DNA of 64,000 bases from Erodium maritimum (taxonomy: Eukaryota; Streptophyta; Magnoliopsida; Geraniales; Geraniaceae): positions 11,909,001 to 11,973,000 of the forward strand of contig OY997594.1 in the NCBI GenBank assembly GCA_963921825.1. Direction: 5' to 3'. The first letter of the stretch is position 1. Each line of letters begins with the position of its first letter. Both the position numbers and the translations under genes were made by a program. The notes under the pieces are model-generated. The model was not told the origin of the DNA, did not search any database, and saw only the letters and a list, made by a program, of their open reading frames with translations. Shown here one piece after another: positions 48,201 to 59,056 of the stretch.

Positions 48201-48412
48201 GTTGTTGATATGTGTGGGCGAGTGTGCCGTGCTTGTGTTGATGTGAACTCTTGGTTGTGTGATGGTCAGGTGAGTGATAGACCGACGTGGCTGGTTGTAG
48301 TAAGTTTTTGGGCATGTGAGCCGTGTTCGATCTGTTGCATTTCGATGCGTGATTTTAGTTTGTTGTGTGATCCTTGAGGGTGGTATTCCGTTTGTGTTTG
48401 GGGGCCTACGGG

Positions 48413-48690
48413 TCGTTGTTTGGGGCCGACGGGCCATAATAGGGTAGAGGCCTACGGGTCATGTTGGGCCTACGGGTCGTTTTGCATAGGGCCGACGGGT
48501 CGGAGCCGACGGGCCGCATCATATCATCTTGCATAGGGCCGACGGGTCGGAGCTGACGGGCCACATCATATCATATTGCATAGGGCCGACGGGTCGGAGC
48601 CGACGGGCCAAATCATAGTTTAGTGGGCCTTCGGGTCGTGGTTGGGCCTGAGGGTCGTGTTGGGCCTACGGGTCGTGATGGGCACTGGGT
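48413..48690 (+). repeat. 47-bp GGGCCGACGGG minisatellite in H2
   Basis: About three copies of a 47-bp unit (GGGCCGACGGGTCGGAGCC then GACGGGCC and CATCATATCAT), flanked by shorter GGGCCTACGGGTCGT repeats. Confidence 0.88.
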
Positions 48691-49115
48691 GCCGTGTTTC
48701 AACCTCGATGATCTATGGTCCTTTGGAGACGTTTCCTAGAGTCCCGACGAATGCGTCCTTGTAAGGACGTCTCCGGCATTCTTGACGTTATACGTCTTTG
48801 TGACGTTATGCGCCTCCTCTGGATCAAGAGGTAGTCCGATGGATACTTGACCTACCGTTTGATATGATGATGTCGGGCTGTGTATAGTCGGCGGAGTTCT
48901 AGGATTGTAGTACGAGATGTGTGTGCTAATGGTTTCGGTGTTTGGTACGTTTGCTGTTTGGTTAATGTTTTCTTGTGTGAAAGTTATCGTTGAGAGTGTT
49001 GTAAATTTGGCTATGAACCCGGGTCGGTAGTTAGTCGTGCTGTACTAGTATGCCCTAATTGGACGGTTACTCGTGGTGGTGAGCCTATGTTCGTTACCTT
49101 AACTACTTTCTCTAC

Positions 49116-49129
49116 TGGGCGAAAGCTCA
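49116..49129 (+). other. Conserved GNRA stem-loop in H2 (GAAA loop, G-U wobble)
   Basis: TGGGC-GAAA-GCTCA, 273 bp before the LTR end. Relative to the other LTRs the stem A is G, which still pairs with U, and the loop is GAAA. The acceptor AG follows 23 bp later. Confidence 0.6.
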
Positions 49130-49943
49130 CCCCTTATATTGTTGATTTTCAGGTGTTGAGCGGGATTTGTACTAGCAGGACATAGCTGAGCTTGGGAGCT
49201 GGCGCGGGTCTTGTCTAGTCGGTCTAGTGACGTGCGTCTATTTTGAACCGATTTTCTTTGTATACTGGTTTTTTGAACTGTTAACTTTGTCAATTGATTT
49301 ATTATCACTTTTGAAATTTTATCCTTCGTAATTTTACCGTGTTTATTTATTATTTTAAGTGCACGTCTCGAATCCGGTCAAAACCGAATTTGGGGCGTGA
49401 CATTACTAGTGTGCATGCTAGGTAATAATAATAAAATCGGAAAGATCGTAGTTTGGCATGTAAGATGCGAACAACTAGCGTAGACGTATGAACTGTGAAC
49501 ATTTACGCTTTCTGTCTTGGGAATTGTTGTGCTGGTAGTTTCGGGCCATGACGTGCCCGTAGGATTGTTTGCTGAGTGCTTCTGCTAGTGTGCTTGCGTT
49601 GTTTGAACGAATATTAAATAACAAACATGAAAACGGATAGGATTGAACTAGTGATGCATGCTGATGACATGTGTGGTTATTTCCTGTTATTTGATATGTT
49701 GAACTGTGGGACGGTCGGGGTTTTGATGTCGGTTACGCCGGTGGGGTTACTATGTTGAATGTGGGGTCGGTAAGTGATGGTAAGTACGTGACGGTTTGAG
49801 TGTGCTTAAGAGTTCAATAAGATTATTGCTCGGTGTTTCATGATTGTGATTGTGTGTGGGCGCGTGAGCCGTGTTCGATCTGTGGCATTTCGATGCGTGA
49901 TTGTTATTTTGTTGTGTGTTCCTTGAGGATGGTATTCCGGTTG

Positions 49944-50128
49944 AGATTGGACCTACGGGTCGTGTTTGGGGCCGACGGGTCGGAGCCGACGGGCCGCATC
50001 ATATCATCTTGCATAGGGCCGACGGGTCGGAGCCGACGGGCCACATCATATCATATTGCATAGGGCCGACGGGTCGGAGCCGACGGGCCAAATCATAGCA
50101 TAGTGGGCCTTCGGGTCGTGTTGGGCCT
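49944..50128 (+). repeat. 47-bp minisatellite in H1
   Basis: Same unit as in H2 with about 2.6 copies and fewer GGGCCTACGGG half-units. The difference in copy number between two nested relatives shows array instability. Confidence 0.88.
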
Positions 50129-50575
50129 ACGGGTCGTGATGGGCACTGGGTGCCGTGTTTCAACCTCGATGATCTATGGTCCTTTGGAGACGTTTCCGAG
50201 AGTTCCGACGAATGCGTCCTCGTAAGGACGTCTCTGGCATTCTCGACGTTATACATCTTTGTGACGTTATGCGCCTCCTCTGGATCGAGAGTTTGTCCGA
50301 TGGATACTTGACCTACCGTTTGATGTGATGATGTCGGGTTGTGTACAGTCGGCGGAGTTCAAGGATTATAGTACGAGATGTGTGTGCTGATGGTTTCGGT
50401 GTTTGGTATGTTTGATGTTTGGTTAATGTTTTCTTGTGTGAAAGTTATCTTTGAGATATTGTAAATTTGGCTATGAACCCCGGTCGGTAGTTAGTCATGT
50501 TGTACTAGTATGCCCTAATTGGACGGTTACTCGTGGTGGTGAGCCTATGTTCGTTACCTTAACTACTTTTCCTAC

Positions 50576-50589
50576 TGGGCGAAAGCTCA
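50576..50589 (+). other. Conserved GNRA stem-loop in H1 (GAAA loop, G-U wobble)
   Basis: Identical to the H2 hairpin, 264 bp before the LTR end. The acceptor AG is 23 bp downstream at 50611-50612. Confidence 0.6.
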
Positions 50590-50853
50590 CCCCTTACATT
50601 GTCGGTTTTCAGGTGTTAAGCGGAATTTGTGCTAGCAGGACACGGCCGAGCTTGGGAGCTGGCAAGAGTCCTACTACAACATTTTGATTTATTTATTGTC
50701 TTTAAGGTTTACTTAAGATTTATGGACTCGTTTATTCAAATTTATGAATCGCGGATTATTATTTTAAGCTTTTCAATTTTACTTTTATTTAAATTTTATT
50801 ATTATTTTAGTTCACGTCTCGAGTCCGGTCAAAACCGGATTTGGGGCGTGACA

Positions 50854-51050
50854 GCTCAATTGGTGATAGCATCACTCAAGGAAATGCTATAAAGGGTGAG
50901 TTCTTGGGTTCAAATCCCACCAACAACCTAGGTTGGTATTTTTCTGTGGACAATACACCAGAGGGGTTGGGGTGTATTGGGCTGCAGACCTAACATCGTC
51001 GTGCTTGGGGCTCTGTGTGAGGCACGACGGGGTGTTACACCGTTTGTTTT
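50854..51050 (+). repeat. Possible tRNA-derived SINE-like segment
   Basis: GCTCAATTGGTGATAGC resembles a pol III A box and GGGTTCAAATCCC (about 50908-50920) a B box, with tRNA-like spacing. The segment abuts the end of LTR H1, so the 5' head is missing. There is no clear 3' tail or duplication. It does not fold as a functional tRNA. Confidence 0.4.
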
Positions 51051-53500
51051 AAATCTCGCCGAACCCCAACCGCCCTTACTGTTCCTCCCCCTCTGGGCGT
51101 TCCTCGACCCCTCCTCTAAGTTGTCCTCTCTACCTTTTGGTTGGTTGATGGCGGCTCGCTTGAGATCCGGTCTCCAGATCTTACTCTCTTTTAGGGTTCG
51201 CCTGGGTGGGTCGGAACCAGATCTCACTGGTCCTCGGTGTCAATCTTGGTCTCTCATGGCAGTCGGCTCTCCGTTGTGTGGGTTTGCTCTAGCCTACATC
51301 TGCTCCGCTGAGCTTCTCCATGCTTTTGGTGGTTCTCTTTCGTAGTTTTGTGTGGCTCCTCACAATCGGCCCTCCTCGCAGCCCTGTTGCCTTCCTCTGG
51401 CTTTTCCTTCGGCTGCCACTATGCTCGGTGGTTCTTTATGATCTCCTCAGCGTCGTCTCTCGTCTTTGCCCGATCTCGCTGGAATTGTTAGTGCTGGCCC
51501 TCAGCCCTCTCCGTGGTGTTCCTGGCCTTTGGCGGTATCACTACTCCTCTCATCTGCCGCTCCTCCCCGTCGTACTGGTTCAGTCGTCTCCTCCTCTCCT
51601 TTGTGGTTCTTGGAGGCGTTCCTAGGCATCCTTGTTGGTTCTTTCAGCCCTATCGCTTCTCCTACGGTGCTGGCCGTCGGTGTCTCTGATCGTTCCTTCA
51701 TTATCCGACGTCGTCGAGTGTTTAGTGTGTGCGTTGAGCTGTGCCCCGAGGTGTCGTTTAGTGTCCCGAGTTGTTGTGGTTTTGCCATCCTAAGTTTCTT
51801 GGGCTTTGGCCTTTCTTTTTAGGCTTTGTGTCCTACTCTTCTTCCCCATGTAATGATTATTTTGGAGTTATGATTTGGGAGGAATAAAAATCGTTTTTTC
51901 CTTTGATCAAAAAAAAAAAAAAAAGATTTACACCCTTATAGTTATGGATGAGAGGGAAATGAGGTATCGTGGGATATAGGGATGAAGGACCTCATGGTAG
52001 GGTATTTCCAAGAATTGTTTACTATCCCCAATCCGATTTTGGAGGCATACTTGTCGTCTTTCCTGAATGGGGTCTCGGCGATACAGAATGCGGCCCTTCT
52101 TACCCCAATTTGAACTGAAGAAATCACAGCAACGATGATTCATAAGGGTGGATAAGTTTCTAGGGACAGATGGTCTGAATCCAAAAAAGTTCCATCATGT
52201 TCTCCTATAGTATAGTAAAGGGGAAATTGTGGAATTTTTTCAGCAGATGATTATTAGAGGAGTATTGGAGCCGATCCTTAATGGCATGACCCTCATTTTG
52301 TTCCCCAAGAAACCGAACCCCCGACTGGTTGTGGATGTGTGTCATATTTCCCTCTGTAATGTTATATTCCCTATCTTGTCCAAAGTTCTCGCGAATAGAC
52401 TTTCTCTTGTCGGCCCTCATTGCTCACATCAGGTCGATCTATACATGATAACATGTTTTTATCATTCTAGGTTATTCACTTTTTGCGTAGGAGCACCTAG
52501 GGTACAAGGGTATTTATGGCCCTAATTAAAGATAGACATGAATAAGGTGTATGAATGGGCGAAATGCCCTTTCATCTTCTAGTTCATGCAACCATCTGGA
52601 TTCGCCCAGGATGGGTTGACCTTGATGGTAGTTTGTATGGAATCTGTATCGTATAAAGTAAGCTCAAGGGTCTAGAAAAACCCTTCTATCACCCCAATCG
52701 GAGGCATCCGACATGGGGATCAACTATCGCGTACTTATTTCTCTTCTGTATATAGGTTCTATCTAGATAACTAGCTGCGACAAACACTGAAGGTTGTATC
52801 CATGGAAGTTCTATAACCCTAGGGGATCCGATCATAACACACATATTCTTTGTTGATGATTGCTTCATATTCAGAACCTACTTCATGCCTTTGGTCAGCT
52901 CTCGGGACATGTTCTTAATAATAAAAAATCGTCAATATTTTTCAGTACAAATAGGTCAAGAACTAACCGTATATCATGTTGCAGCATCCTAAACATCCAG
53001 GAAATCTTGGAGGCATCCAAGTACCTAAAGGTTCCGAATATGGTAAGAAGGAACCGTAAACAAAGTCTTGTCTATGTGGGGAACCGGGTTCTCACCTGTA
53101 TCCGATCTTGGGATGGACAATTTCTCTCACCCATAGATAGGAAGGTAATAATTAAATATGTTCTTACTTGTCTTCTTAAATACGTGGTATCGGTCTTCAG
53201 GGTTCATTAGGGTATATTAACAAGATTCATATGGGTTTGGCTAAATTTTATGGGGTGGGTGAGGGAACGCGAAACCAACTCGTCCAACCATGTGGAAAGA
53301 CTGGGACAAATTTTGTAGACCAAAAGTATTGGGAGAGATGAGGTTTTGCAGCCTTCAAGATGCTAATAGTGCTCTTCTTAGAAAACATACATGGTTAATC
53401 GTCACTTAATCGGAATCCCTCCTAACTCGTGTCGTCATTTCTAGATACTATTCTAAGCCATAATAATTGCATTATCATTAGGGTTTTTTATTTTCTCTTT

Positions 53501-53812
53501 CTTTCTTTTGTGGTATGTTTTTATTCTATGCAAAGGGTTGTGTTCATCTCACCTCATCAGTGTGCATGGTGTCTCTAGCATCACAAATTAGTTGAGAATC
53601 TTGACCTTGTGGTTGAATATGAATATAAAGAGGAGATTGCATTGCAGTCAACCTAAATACAAAAGTAAATAATGTCTTTTGCGTAACTCATAACTCATCG
53701 TATGCCGGTTTTTAATTCATAACTCATAATAATCATATATTGATTTCATTTCAAGAATGAGTACAAAAGTAAATAATGTCTTTTGCATAATGAAACAAGG
53801 TCCGCTTGAATA
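53501..53812. other. Spacer at the 3' side of the AGP gene
   Basis: AT-rich. It includes a near-repeat of GTAAATAATGTCTTTTGC at about 53664 and 53769. No gene; it probably holds the AGP 3' untranslated region. Confidence 0.45.
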
Positions 53813-54715
53813 TCATATAGCTGCCAGCAGGATGGCAATAGCTACTCCCGTGCTCACCCACACCCCAAACCCTCCTTGCTGATGATACAGACCAACTCCT
53901 CCATTCTGCACACCACAGAAGAAAGTGAATGGTTAACTAATACATTCAGTTTACAAATATATATAGTCATTGAAAAAATTACTGGGGAGAACCCGGTCTT
54001 ATTAAGGAGGAGCATACGATAATTCAGTAACCCTTAATATACATATTAGCCATTCCATTTGACTAAAAAAGACTAGCACATTATATCATAGGTTCAATAT
54101 GTATATTAAGTTTTTTTTATTCCTTCAACTATTTGATGTGGGACTCGTGACTTACGTATAGACACAGCTAACAGAAATATATATAGTTTAGGGGATTAGA
54201 TATGTTACCAAGTCAAGACTTGGCGCCGGTGCCGGCACTATGTCCTCTGACTCTGTTACTGCTGGTGGTGCTGGAGGGCTTGAAACAGTAGGCGCAGGCG
54301 CTGGCGCTGGCGCATGATGCCTTTTGTGCTTCTGCTTCTTCTTCTTCTTGTGCTTTGTTGGAGCCGGTGCTGGTGACGGCACTGAAACAGGGGTTTCAGC
54401 TGGCGGGTTAGAGATTGGCGCAGGCACGGGCGCCGGGAGCGGCGCTTCCTTAGCTGGTGCAGGGGCTGGTGTCTCTTGCGCAGGAGCTGGCGCTGGTGGA
54501 GACGCCGGTGGCAGTGATGGGGCAGAGACGGGGACTTTCGGAGGCGGGGCAGTTGGGCTTGCCACTGGAGGGACTTTTGGAGATGGTGCTGAAATGGGAG
54601 TAGTTGCAGGTGAAATGGGCAATGTAGATGGTGCGGCTGCTGGGGATTGGGCGTTGGAGATGGCTAGGGGAAAGGTTATGCAGGCTATTATGAAAACTCT
54701 CAGCATTGCTTCCAT
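53813..54715 (-). CDS. Lysine-rich classical arabinogalactan protein with GPI anchor, 2 exons
   Basis: Complement of exons 54209-54715 and 53813-53905, joined by a GT-AG intron in phase 0: 199 residues. MEAMLRVFIIACITFPLAIS opens a signal peptide (cleavage near A22/Q23). A Pro/Ala/Ser/Thr domain follows with many AP, SP and TP dipeptides, the sites of arabinogalactan on hydroxyproline. It is interrupted by a basic stretch KHKKKKKQKHKRHH (121-134), the hallmark of the AGP17/18/19 group. Exon 2 supplies NGG (likely GPI attachment region) and the hydrophobic tail VSTGVAIAILLAAI. The protein should be a cell-surface proteoglycan; members act in growth, pollen and stress signalling. An in-frame ATG at 54811 exists, but the 54715 start gives a standard signal peptide. 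I cannot decide between AGP17, 18 and 19. Confidence 0.93.
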
Positions 54716-54750
54716 TTTTGTGAGGATTAATGGAGAGTGCAAGTTCTTGC

Positions 54751-54761
54751 TATATAATATG
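54751..54761 (-). promoter_or_regulatory. AGP TATA-like element
   Basis: Minus-strand TATTATATAGC, 36-46 bp before the ATG at 54715, implying a very short leader. A second candidate (ATATATATT around 54852) would put the upstream in-frame ATG inside the transcript and lengthen the N-terminus by 32 residues. Confidence 0.4.
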
Positions 54762-54861
54762 GAAGAGAAGGGTTTGGTGTTTGTTAGAGGGAGGAGAGAT
54801 GTAGCATTCATGCTGAAGGATACATTTCTCCTAATGATTTGGGTCGTTAATATATATGGTT

Positions 54862-57152
54862 AGGTCTTTTCTGAGATCTCAAGATAGCTGACCTTGTCTC
54901 TATGCATCTGTTAGGCAATGACTTGTTTAATGATTTCTTAATACTAGGACGAGTCATGTCATTTGTAACTCAAGTGAGTTCATAAACAAAACAAAACAAA
55001 AAATCATACTCGTGTTTTGGTATTACTATAGATGCATCCTAGTGACCTTGACCTGTGAACTAAATGGGTTTTATTAGTTCATACTTGATTTCTCTAAAAC
55101 TAGCGGATCCATATCTACAACTTTAACAAACTTTTCTTATGTGTAGACCGGATTAAAATGATTTACATTATGCATGAAATAACAGAACAGTTGAAACTTT
55201 GGTCTGTGTAGATGTGACTGTACACATGAAACAATAGATGGAAAAATCTATCTATCTGAAAAACTTAGACTAATGGATCAATAATCATCTTCTAAACTTG
55301 GAAACCTTAACATGAGTATTCATTTGTTTTGTGGTCCATGGTTTTGATGTAACATTAGAGCTAAAAGAAAGGTAAGCGGTCTCCCTCCAGTTCTGAGACT
55401 GAAGCAATGTTTGTCTCTTTGGTTTACTTAGTCTCCGATGACGGCCCACAGAATGGCATTAAGGTTTTGATTTGGGCCAAGAGTTGAGCCCATTTTGGTT
55501 TTACGATGCGGGCATAGCACCAACCCTATTTTAGCTACATATTGCTTTGGGCTTACTGGATTACATCATACCATACGTTTTGGTTGGTTTTGTTTAATGG
55601 TAAATTAGTTTACAAGCGAATACGATGGAGTTTAAAAATGTGAGAAAAGTCTTTTACACTAAGTTGAAGGAACATAGACATAAAGCAATGTCCATTTATT
55701 TTTATTTTTTTTGGATCAGCGAAAACATATACAAAGAGCATGAACCAGTCCTATGAATCGAAAGAAAGATCAAGAAAAGTAAAGCTAGAACAAGAAAAGC
55801 GTACTTGACACCCTACCAATACAAGAATACAATTTATCCAGTTTTAGTTTATAGGTATTTTCATTTTGTAGAGGGGTATCAAGTGTCAACTCTCCCTAGA
55901 AAATCATAACATGGCAACAAAATTAACAATTGTTTGTTTTGAAATGGTGTTTAGATGATGATGATGATGATGTTACTTTACAAGACATCACACCCCTCAA
56001 TCTTTCACATTTGCTCAACCCCAATTTGTCACTCATATAACATTCTCTTTATAATAGTATTTCTTTGCCCTAATGTTTAGATACATATATACACTCACAA
56101 ATCATATCCACAAGGTTTACATATAGTTGAAGTGGTTGAGCCGAAGTGATGAACGTCAATTTCCAAAGAACTTATTCAAAACTCTACATGGTGACTATCA
56201 AGGTTTCTAGTTTTTCTTTCATGTCACTTAGTCCTTTAGTACTCCTTTGTAGTTTGCTAGGGAGTTAATTGATTGGCATAACGTGGATAGATCCAAAAAG
56301 GCTATTTTGGCTAATAATCTTCACCCATTATTTATAAACAATTAAACACCATAATCATAATCATGCTCCACTTGGTCCAAAACTATTGAATATGTATTTG
56401 AGTGGTAGGAGTCTCTCCATCAACTCAATCTATGATTTTCAATTCAGTCTTACGAATGTGACTATAACATGGTTAAGGGTATTATCCGTGTTATGTAAAC
56501 ATTCGCTAAAGTATAACAACATCTTGTTTGTTTGTTTTTTCAACACCGCAACACCTTATTTAATGACGATAAATGTAATAATATCACATCTAAAATATAT
56601 GTATTTTTTATATCATCACTTAATAAACATTCCGTTTATCAGATTCAACATTTATATTAATTGGATATTAACAAAACTCATAACCCAAACTAATCACATT
56701 AAGTCTCCTTTTGTACATAAATGTTAGTTGTCCTACCCTCAGTCCATCTCAATTACAAGTTCTATATACCCTTTTTTGTCGAGAAAAATTATTTTTAATT
56801 GGTGGGGGTTGTTGGCAATATGGCACACAAGGAGTTCAAAATATCTTGGTTGAATAGAACTAATCATCTTAGGTCACCCAAATTTGTTCATTATGCTATT
56901 CCACCTTTTCTCTTCTTTTAAAGCTAGTACAAGCTTTCCACGTAGATGATTCGGCATATAACTACTCTTCCACTACTTGTGTTTAAACTTGCAATTACTT
57001 TGTGTTCTCCCAACAATGTGTTCGTTAAGCAAACATTTAGATGCACTAAAGTTAACATAAACCTACTGTTTATATTCTCAGAGGTTAAAAGGAAAATAAA
57101 ACATCATTGTATTCAATAAAACCCATAAACTTCATAGAAACTTCATAGCTAA
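54862..57152. other. Intergenic DNA with a short retroposon tail
   Basis: No gene recognised. At 55703-55725 minus-strand TTTTCGCTGATCC plus an A-run looks like the 3' end of a short LINE- or SINE-type insertion. A (GAT)6-7 microsatellite lies near 55952-55973. The rest is AT-rich. Confidence 0.5.
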
Positions 57153-59053
57153 GAGCACTTTCAGTGATCGTCGTTGCTTCGTGGTTTACATATCGTCGCA
57201 GGTCCTATCATGGTTCGCTGCCACGGCTAGTCGTCGTTGAAGTTGTGGTTTGTCTAGTCGGGCAGGCTGTCGGCTCAGGATCTTGCAGCGTGCGCTGAGC
57301 CGTCGCTGACCCAACGGCTAATCGGCGTGCCTGTCCCACGCCGACGCGTGGCGACGCCAGAATTAAAAAAAAACTAATTTTTTTTATAAATACACAACCA
57401 CTCCTAGCCCAAATTCACACCTCTCTTCTACACTACAATTCGTCTTTCATCTTTTTCTCTCTCAAACTTCGTTGTCCAATTTTTTTTCTTTTATCGATGG
57501 ATCGTTTCCAATGTTAGCGGAGTTAGAGAAAATGACTCCTGAATAAATAAATGAGACGATGACAAGGGTGTTTACAACAACAACGCTACGAATTCATAAT
57601 CGGCTTTTGGCAAGTATACATCCAAGGGCTGAAGATAAGCCGAGCCGAGGGTTCAACCTCGACGGCGCCACCAAAACGGGGAGGGATAGAGCGCAATCGA
57701 GACGAAGGAAACAACTATTTGATTGCTGACTAATTTGCGCCTAATCTGGTGTACAACAACCAATAATTCCGTCGACGCTTTCGGATGTCGAGGTAATTGT
57801 TCCTACGGATCATGAATGCATTGAGTGATCGGTACACGTACTTCCGTCAACAACAGGATGCTACATGGAAGCACAAATTCTCTCCACACTAGAAGTGCAC
57901 AGTAGCACTTCATCAGCTCTGTTATGGAGGTCTCGCCAATGTCGTTGACGAGTACTTGCGAATAGCGGAGAGCACTGCTTTGGAATGCGTCAAGAAGTTT
58001 TTGCATCGGCGTCATCAGGATTTTGGGGCGGACATATCTACGACGCTCGACCGAGGAAGATACTCGTAGTCTACTGGAAATCAACAAAATGCGCGGTTTC
58101 CCAAGGATGATAGGGAGTCTCGACTACATGTAATGAGATTGGAAGAACTGTCCCGTGGCAGGGGCTGCACAATTCTCAAGCAGAGACCACGGGAACGTGC
58201 CCATAATCATGCTAGAAGACGTTGCATCCCAAGACTTATGGATATGGCACTCCTTTTACGGATGATCGGCTTCAACAACGACATCAACGTGCTCAGTAGG
58301 TCTATATTGTTTCACGAGGTAGTTCGAGGCTTCGCTCCAGATGTGAAGTTCACGGTCAACGGTAACAAATAAACAACCTCTTATTACTTGACCGGTGAAG
58401 TTTACCCTACTTGGGCTACATTTGTGAAGACAATACCGGCACCAGAAATGGCGAAGCAAAAGTGCTTTGCTAGAGTCCAAGAAGCGTGCGGGAAGGATAT
58501 TGAACGAGCATTTGGAGTTCTACAAGCTCGCTTCCACATCGTCACTCGTCCGAGCCGAATGTGGGATAGGCACTCACTCGCAATCATCATGACTTGTTGT
58601 ATTATCCTGCACAACATGATTGTTGAGGATCAACGGAGGTTGTACTCCACTGATCTGCTTGCAGATATTGGTGTCCCTAATCTAGTGCCCCGTAGAGGAC
58701 CACCACCAGCGGTGGACTTTGACAGTATCATGAGGCACATAAGAACGATCCGGGATCAGGATGTCCATAAAAGCCTCCACGCCGACCTCAGTGAACACAT
58801 GTGGGCTAAATTTGGAGATGCCGCCAACAATTAGAGTGATATAATAATATAATGTATTTCATATTTGACATAAATAAAAATATTAGTTTTATTTGGGATG
58901 GTTTTTTAAATAGTGAAAGTACAATTCATGGCTCGAAATCACTAGTATTGGTTAGTCATTGAAGGTGTAATGGTAGGAGGTAGTGATTTGGAGGAAAGAG
59001 AAAATCAAAAAAAGCTCAAACCACTGCGTAGTGGTTTATCATTAGAGGTGTTC
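57153..59053 (+). mobile_element. PIF/Harbinger DNA transposon, inactive
   Basis: Imperfect terminal inverted repeats GAGCACTTTCAGTGAT and (reversed) GAACACCTCTAATGAT, 11 of 16 matching, flanked by TAA on both sides (57150-57152, 59054-59056), the TWA target typical of the superfamily. The interior encodes a HARBI1-like transposase with stops. No second (Myb-like) gene was found, and 1.9 kb is short for an autonomous copy. Confidence 0.8.
57497..58834 (+). pseudogene. HARBI1-like (DDE_Tnp_4) transposase, broken
   Basis: From the ATG at 57497 the frame breaks quickly, but related segments are readable in order: FRRRFRM and a YFRQQQDATW helical region near 57770-57860, KCTVALHQLCYG, and DEYLRIAESTALECVKKF (about 57890-58000). 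The catalytic part has RMIGFNNDINVLSRSILF, then FTVNGNK-stop, YLTGEVYPTWATFVKTI, and ERAFGVLQARFHIVTRPSRM with the final Glu, ending LHNMIVEDQR and a C-terminal extension to a stop at 58832-58834. The region expected to hold the first catalytic Asp is damaged. The family excises and reinserts DNA at TWA sites; this copy cannot. Confidence 0.88.
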
Positions 59054-59056
59054 TAA

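Larger units (their letters stand above)
46426..49402 (+). mobile_element. Tekay solo LTR H2 nested in H1, TSD TTACT
   Basis: TTACT at 46421-46425 and 49403-49407. Starts TGTGAAGACCGCTCC and ends TTTGGGGCGTGACA; 2977 bp. It belongs to the same subfamily as H1 (shared minisatellite and GAAA-loop hairpin). Donor-like GT is at 47885-47886 and the acceptor AG at 49151-49152. Confidence 0.93.
45089..50853 (+). mobile_element. Tekay LTR H1 (solo), interrupted by H2
   Basis: Begins TGTAAGACCCACTTCG and ends TTTGGGGCGTGACA. Without H2 it is about 2.78 kb, a full LTR. The flanks (CCGTT left, GCTCA right) do not match, so either the duplication decayed or one flank was rearranged. It has a TATA-like CTATAAGG at 45288-45295, donor-like GAG|GTAGGG (GT at 46383-46384), and the hairpin at 50576-50589. 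Confidence 0.83.
44904..51925 (+). mobile_element. Poly(A)-tailed retroposon J inserted in LINE I
   Basis: ATTTACACC occurs at 44895-44903 and again at 51926-51934, directly after a 15-A run preceded by AATAAAAATCG...TTTGATC. LINE coding resumes in register after it. The body is 44904-45088 plus about 1 kb at 50854-51910. It is GC-rich, without a convincing gene (open frames at 51320-51822 overlap on both strands). Two Tekay LTRs split it. It may be a retrocopied transcript or a LINE derivative. Confidence 0.6.
44270..53500 (+). pseudogene. Degenerate LINE I, ORF2 endonuclease-RT, split by retroposon J
   Basis: Segments 44270-44903 and 51926-53500. The first carries endonuclease signatures (GDFNEIL near 44310, SDHMAIL near 44570) and the region before RT (EAFW, then MEKGDQNTNFFHMLASFQRH in an adjoining frame). 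The second resumes at IYT and has YFQELFT, TDGLNPKKFH, PISLCNVI-like and SKVLANRLS, then GGIRHGDQLS, FVDD (the RT catalytic YADD/FADD position) near 52850, and a downstream FYGVGEG-type segment. Many stops and frameshifts occur. The 5' end and poly(A) tail were not located. It is an old L1-type copy. Confidence 0.85.

Noticed and set aside
45084-50858. Target-site duplication for LTR H1
   Set aside because: Left CCGTT and right GCTCA do not match, so no duplication is claimed.
50854-50930. Functional tRNA gene
   Set aside because: Lacks a 5' acceptor strand because it directly abuts the LTR end; better described as SINE-like.
51320-51822. Two overlapping frames of 101 and 118 codons as a gene
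   Set aside because: Leu/Ser/Pro-rich frames on both strands of a GC-rich retroposon, no domain, no start context or introns supported.
54716-54811. Upstream in-frame ATG as the AGP start
   Set aside because: It would bury the signal peptide behind 32 residues; the ATG at 54715 gives a standard secretory N-terminus and follows a TATA-like element.
54324-54863. 179-codon Gly/Ala-rich frame on the plus strand
   Set aside because: Antisense shadow of the Pro/Ala-rich arabinogalactan gene.
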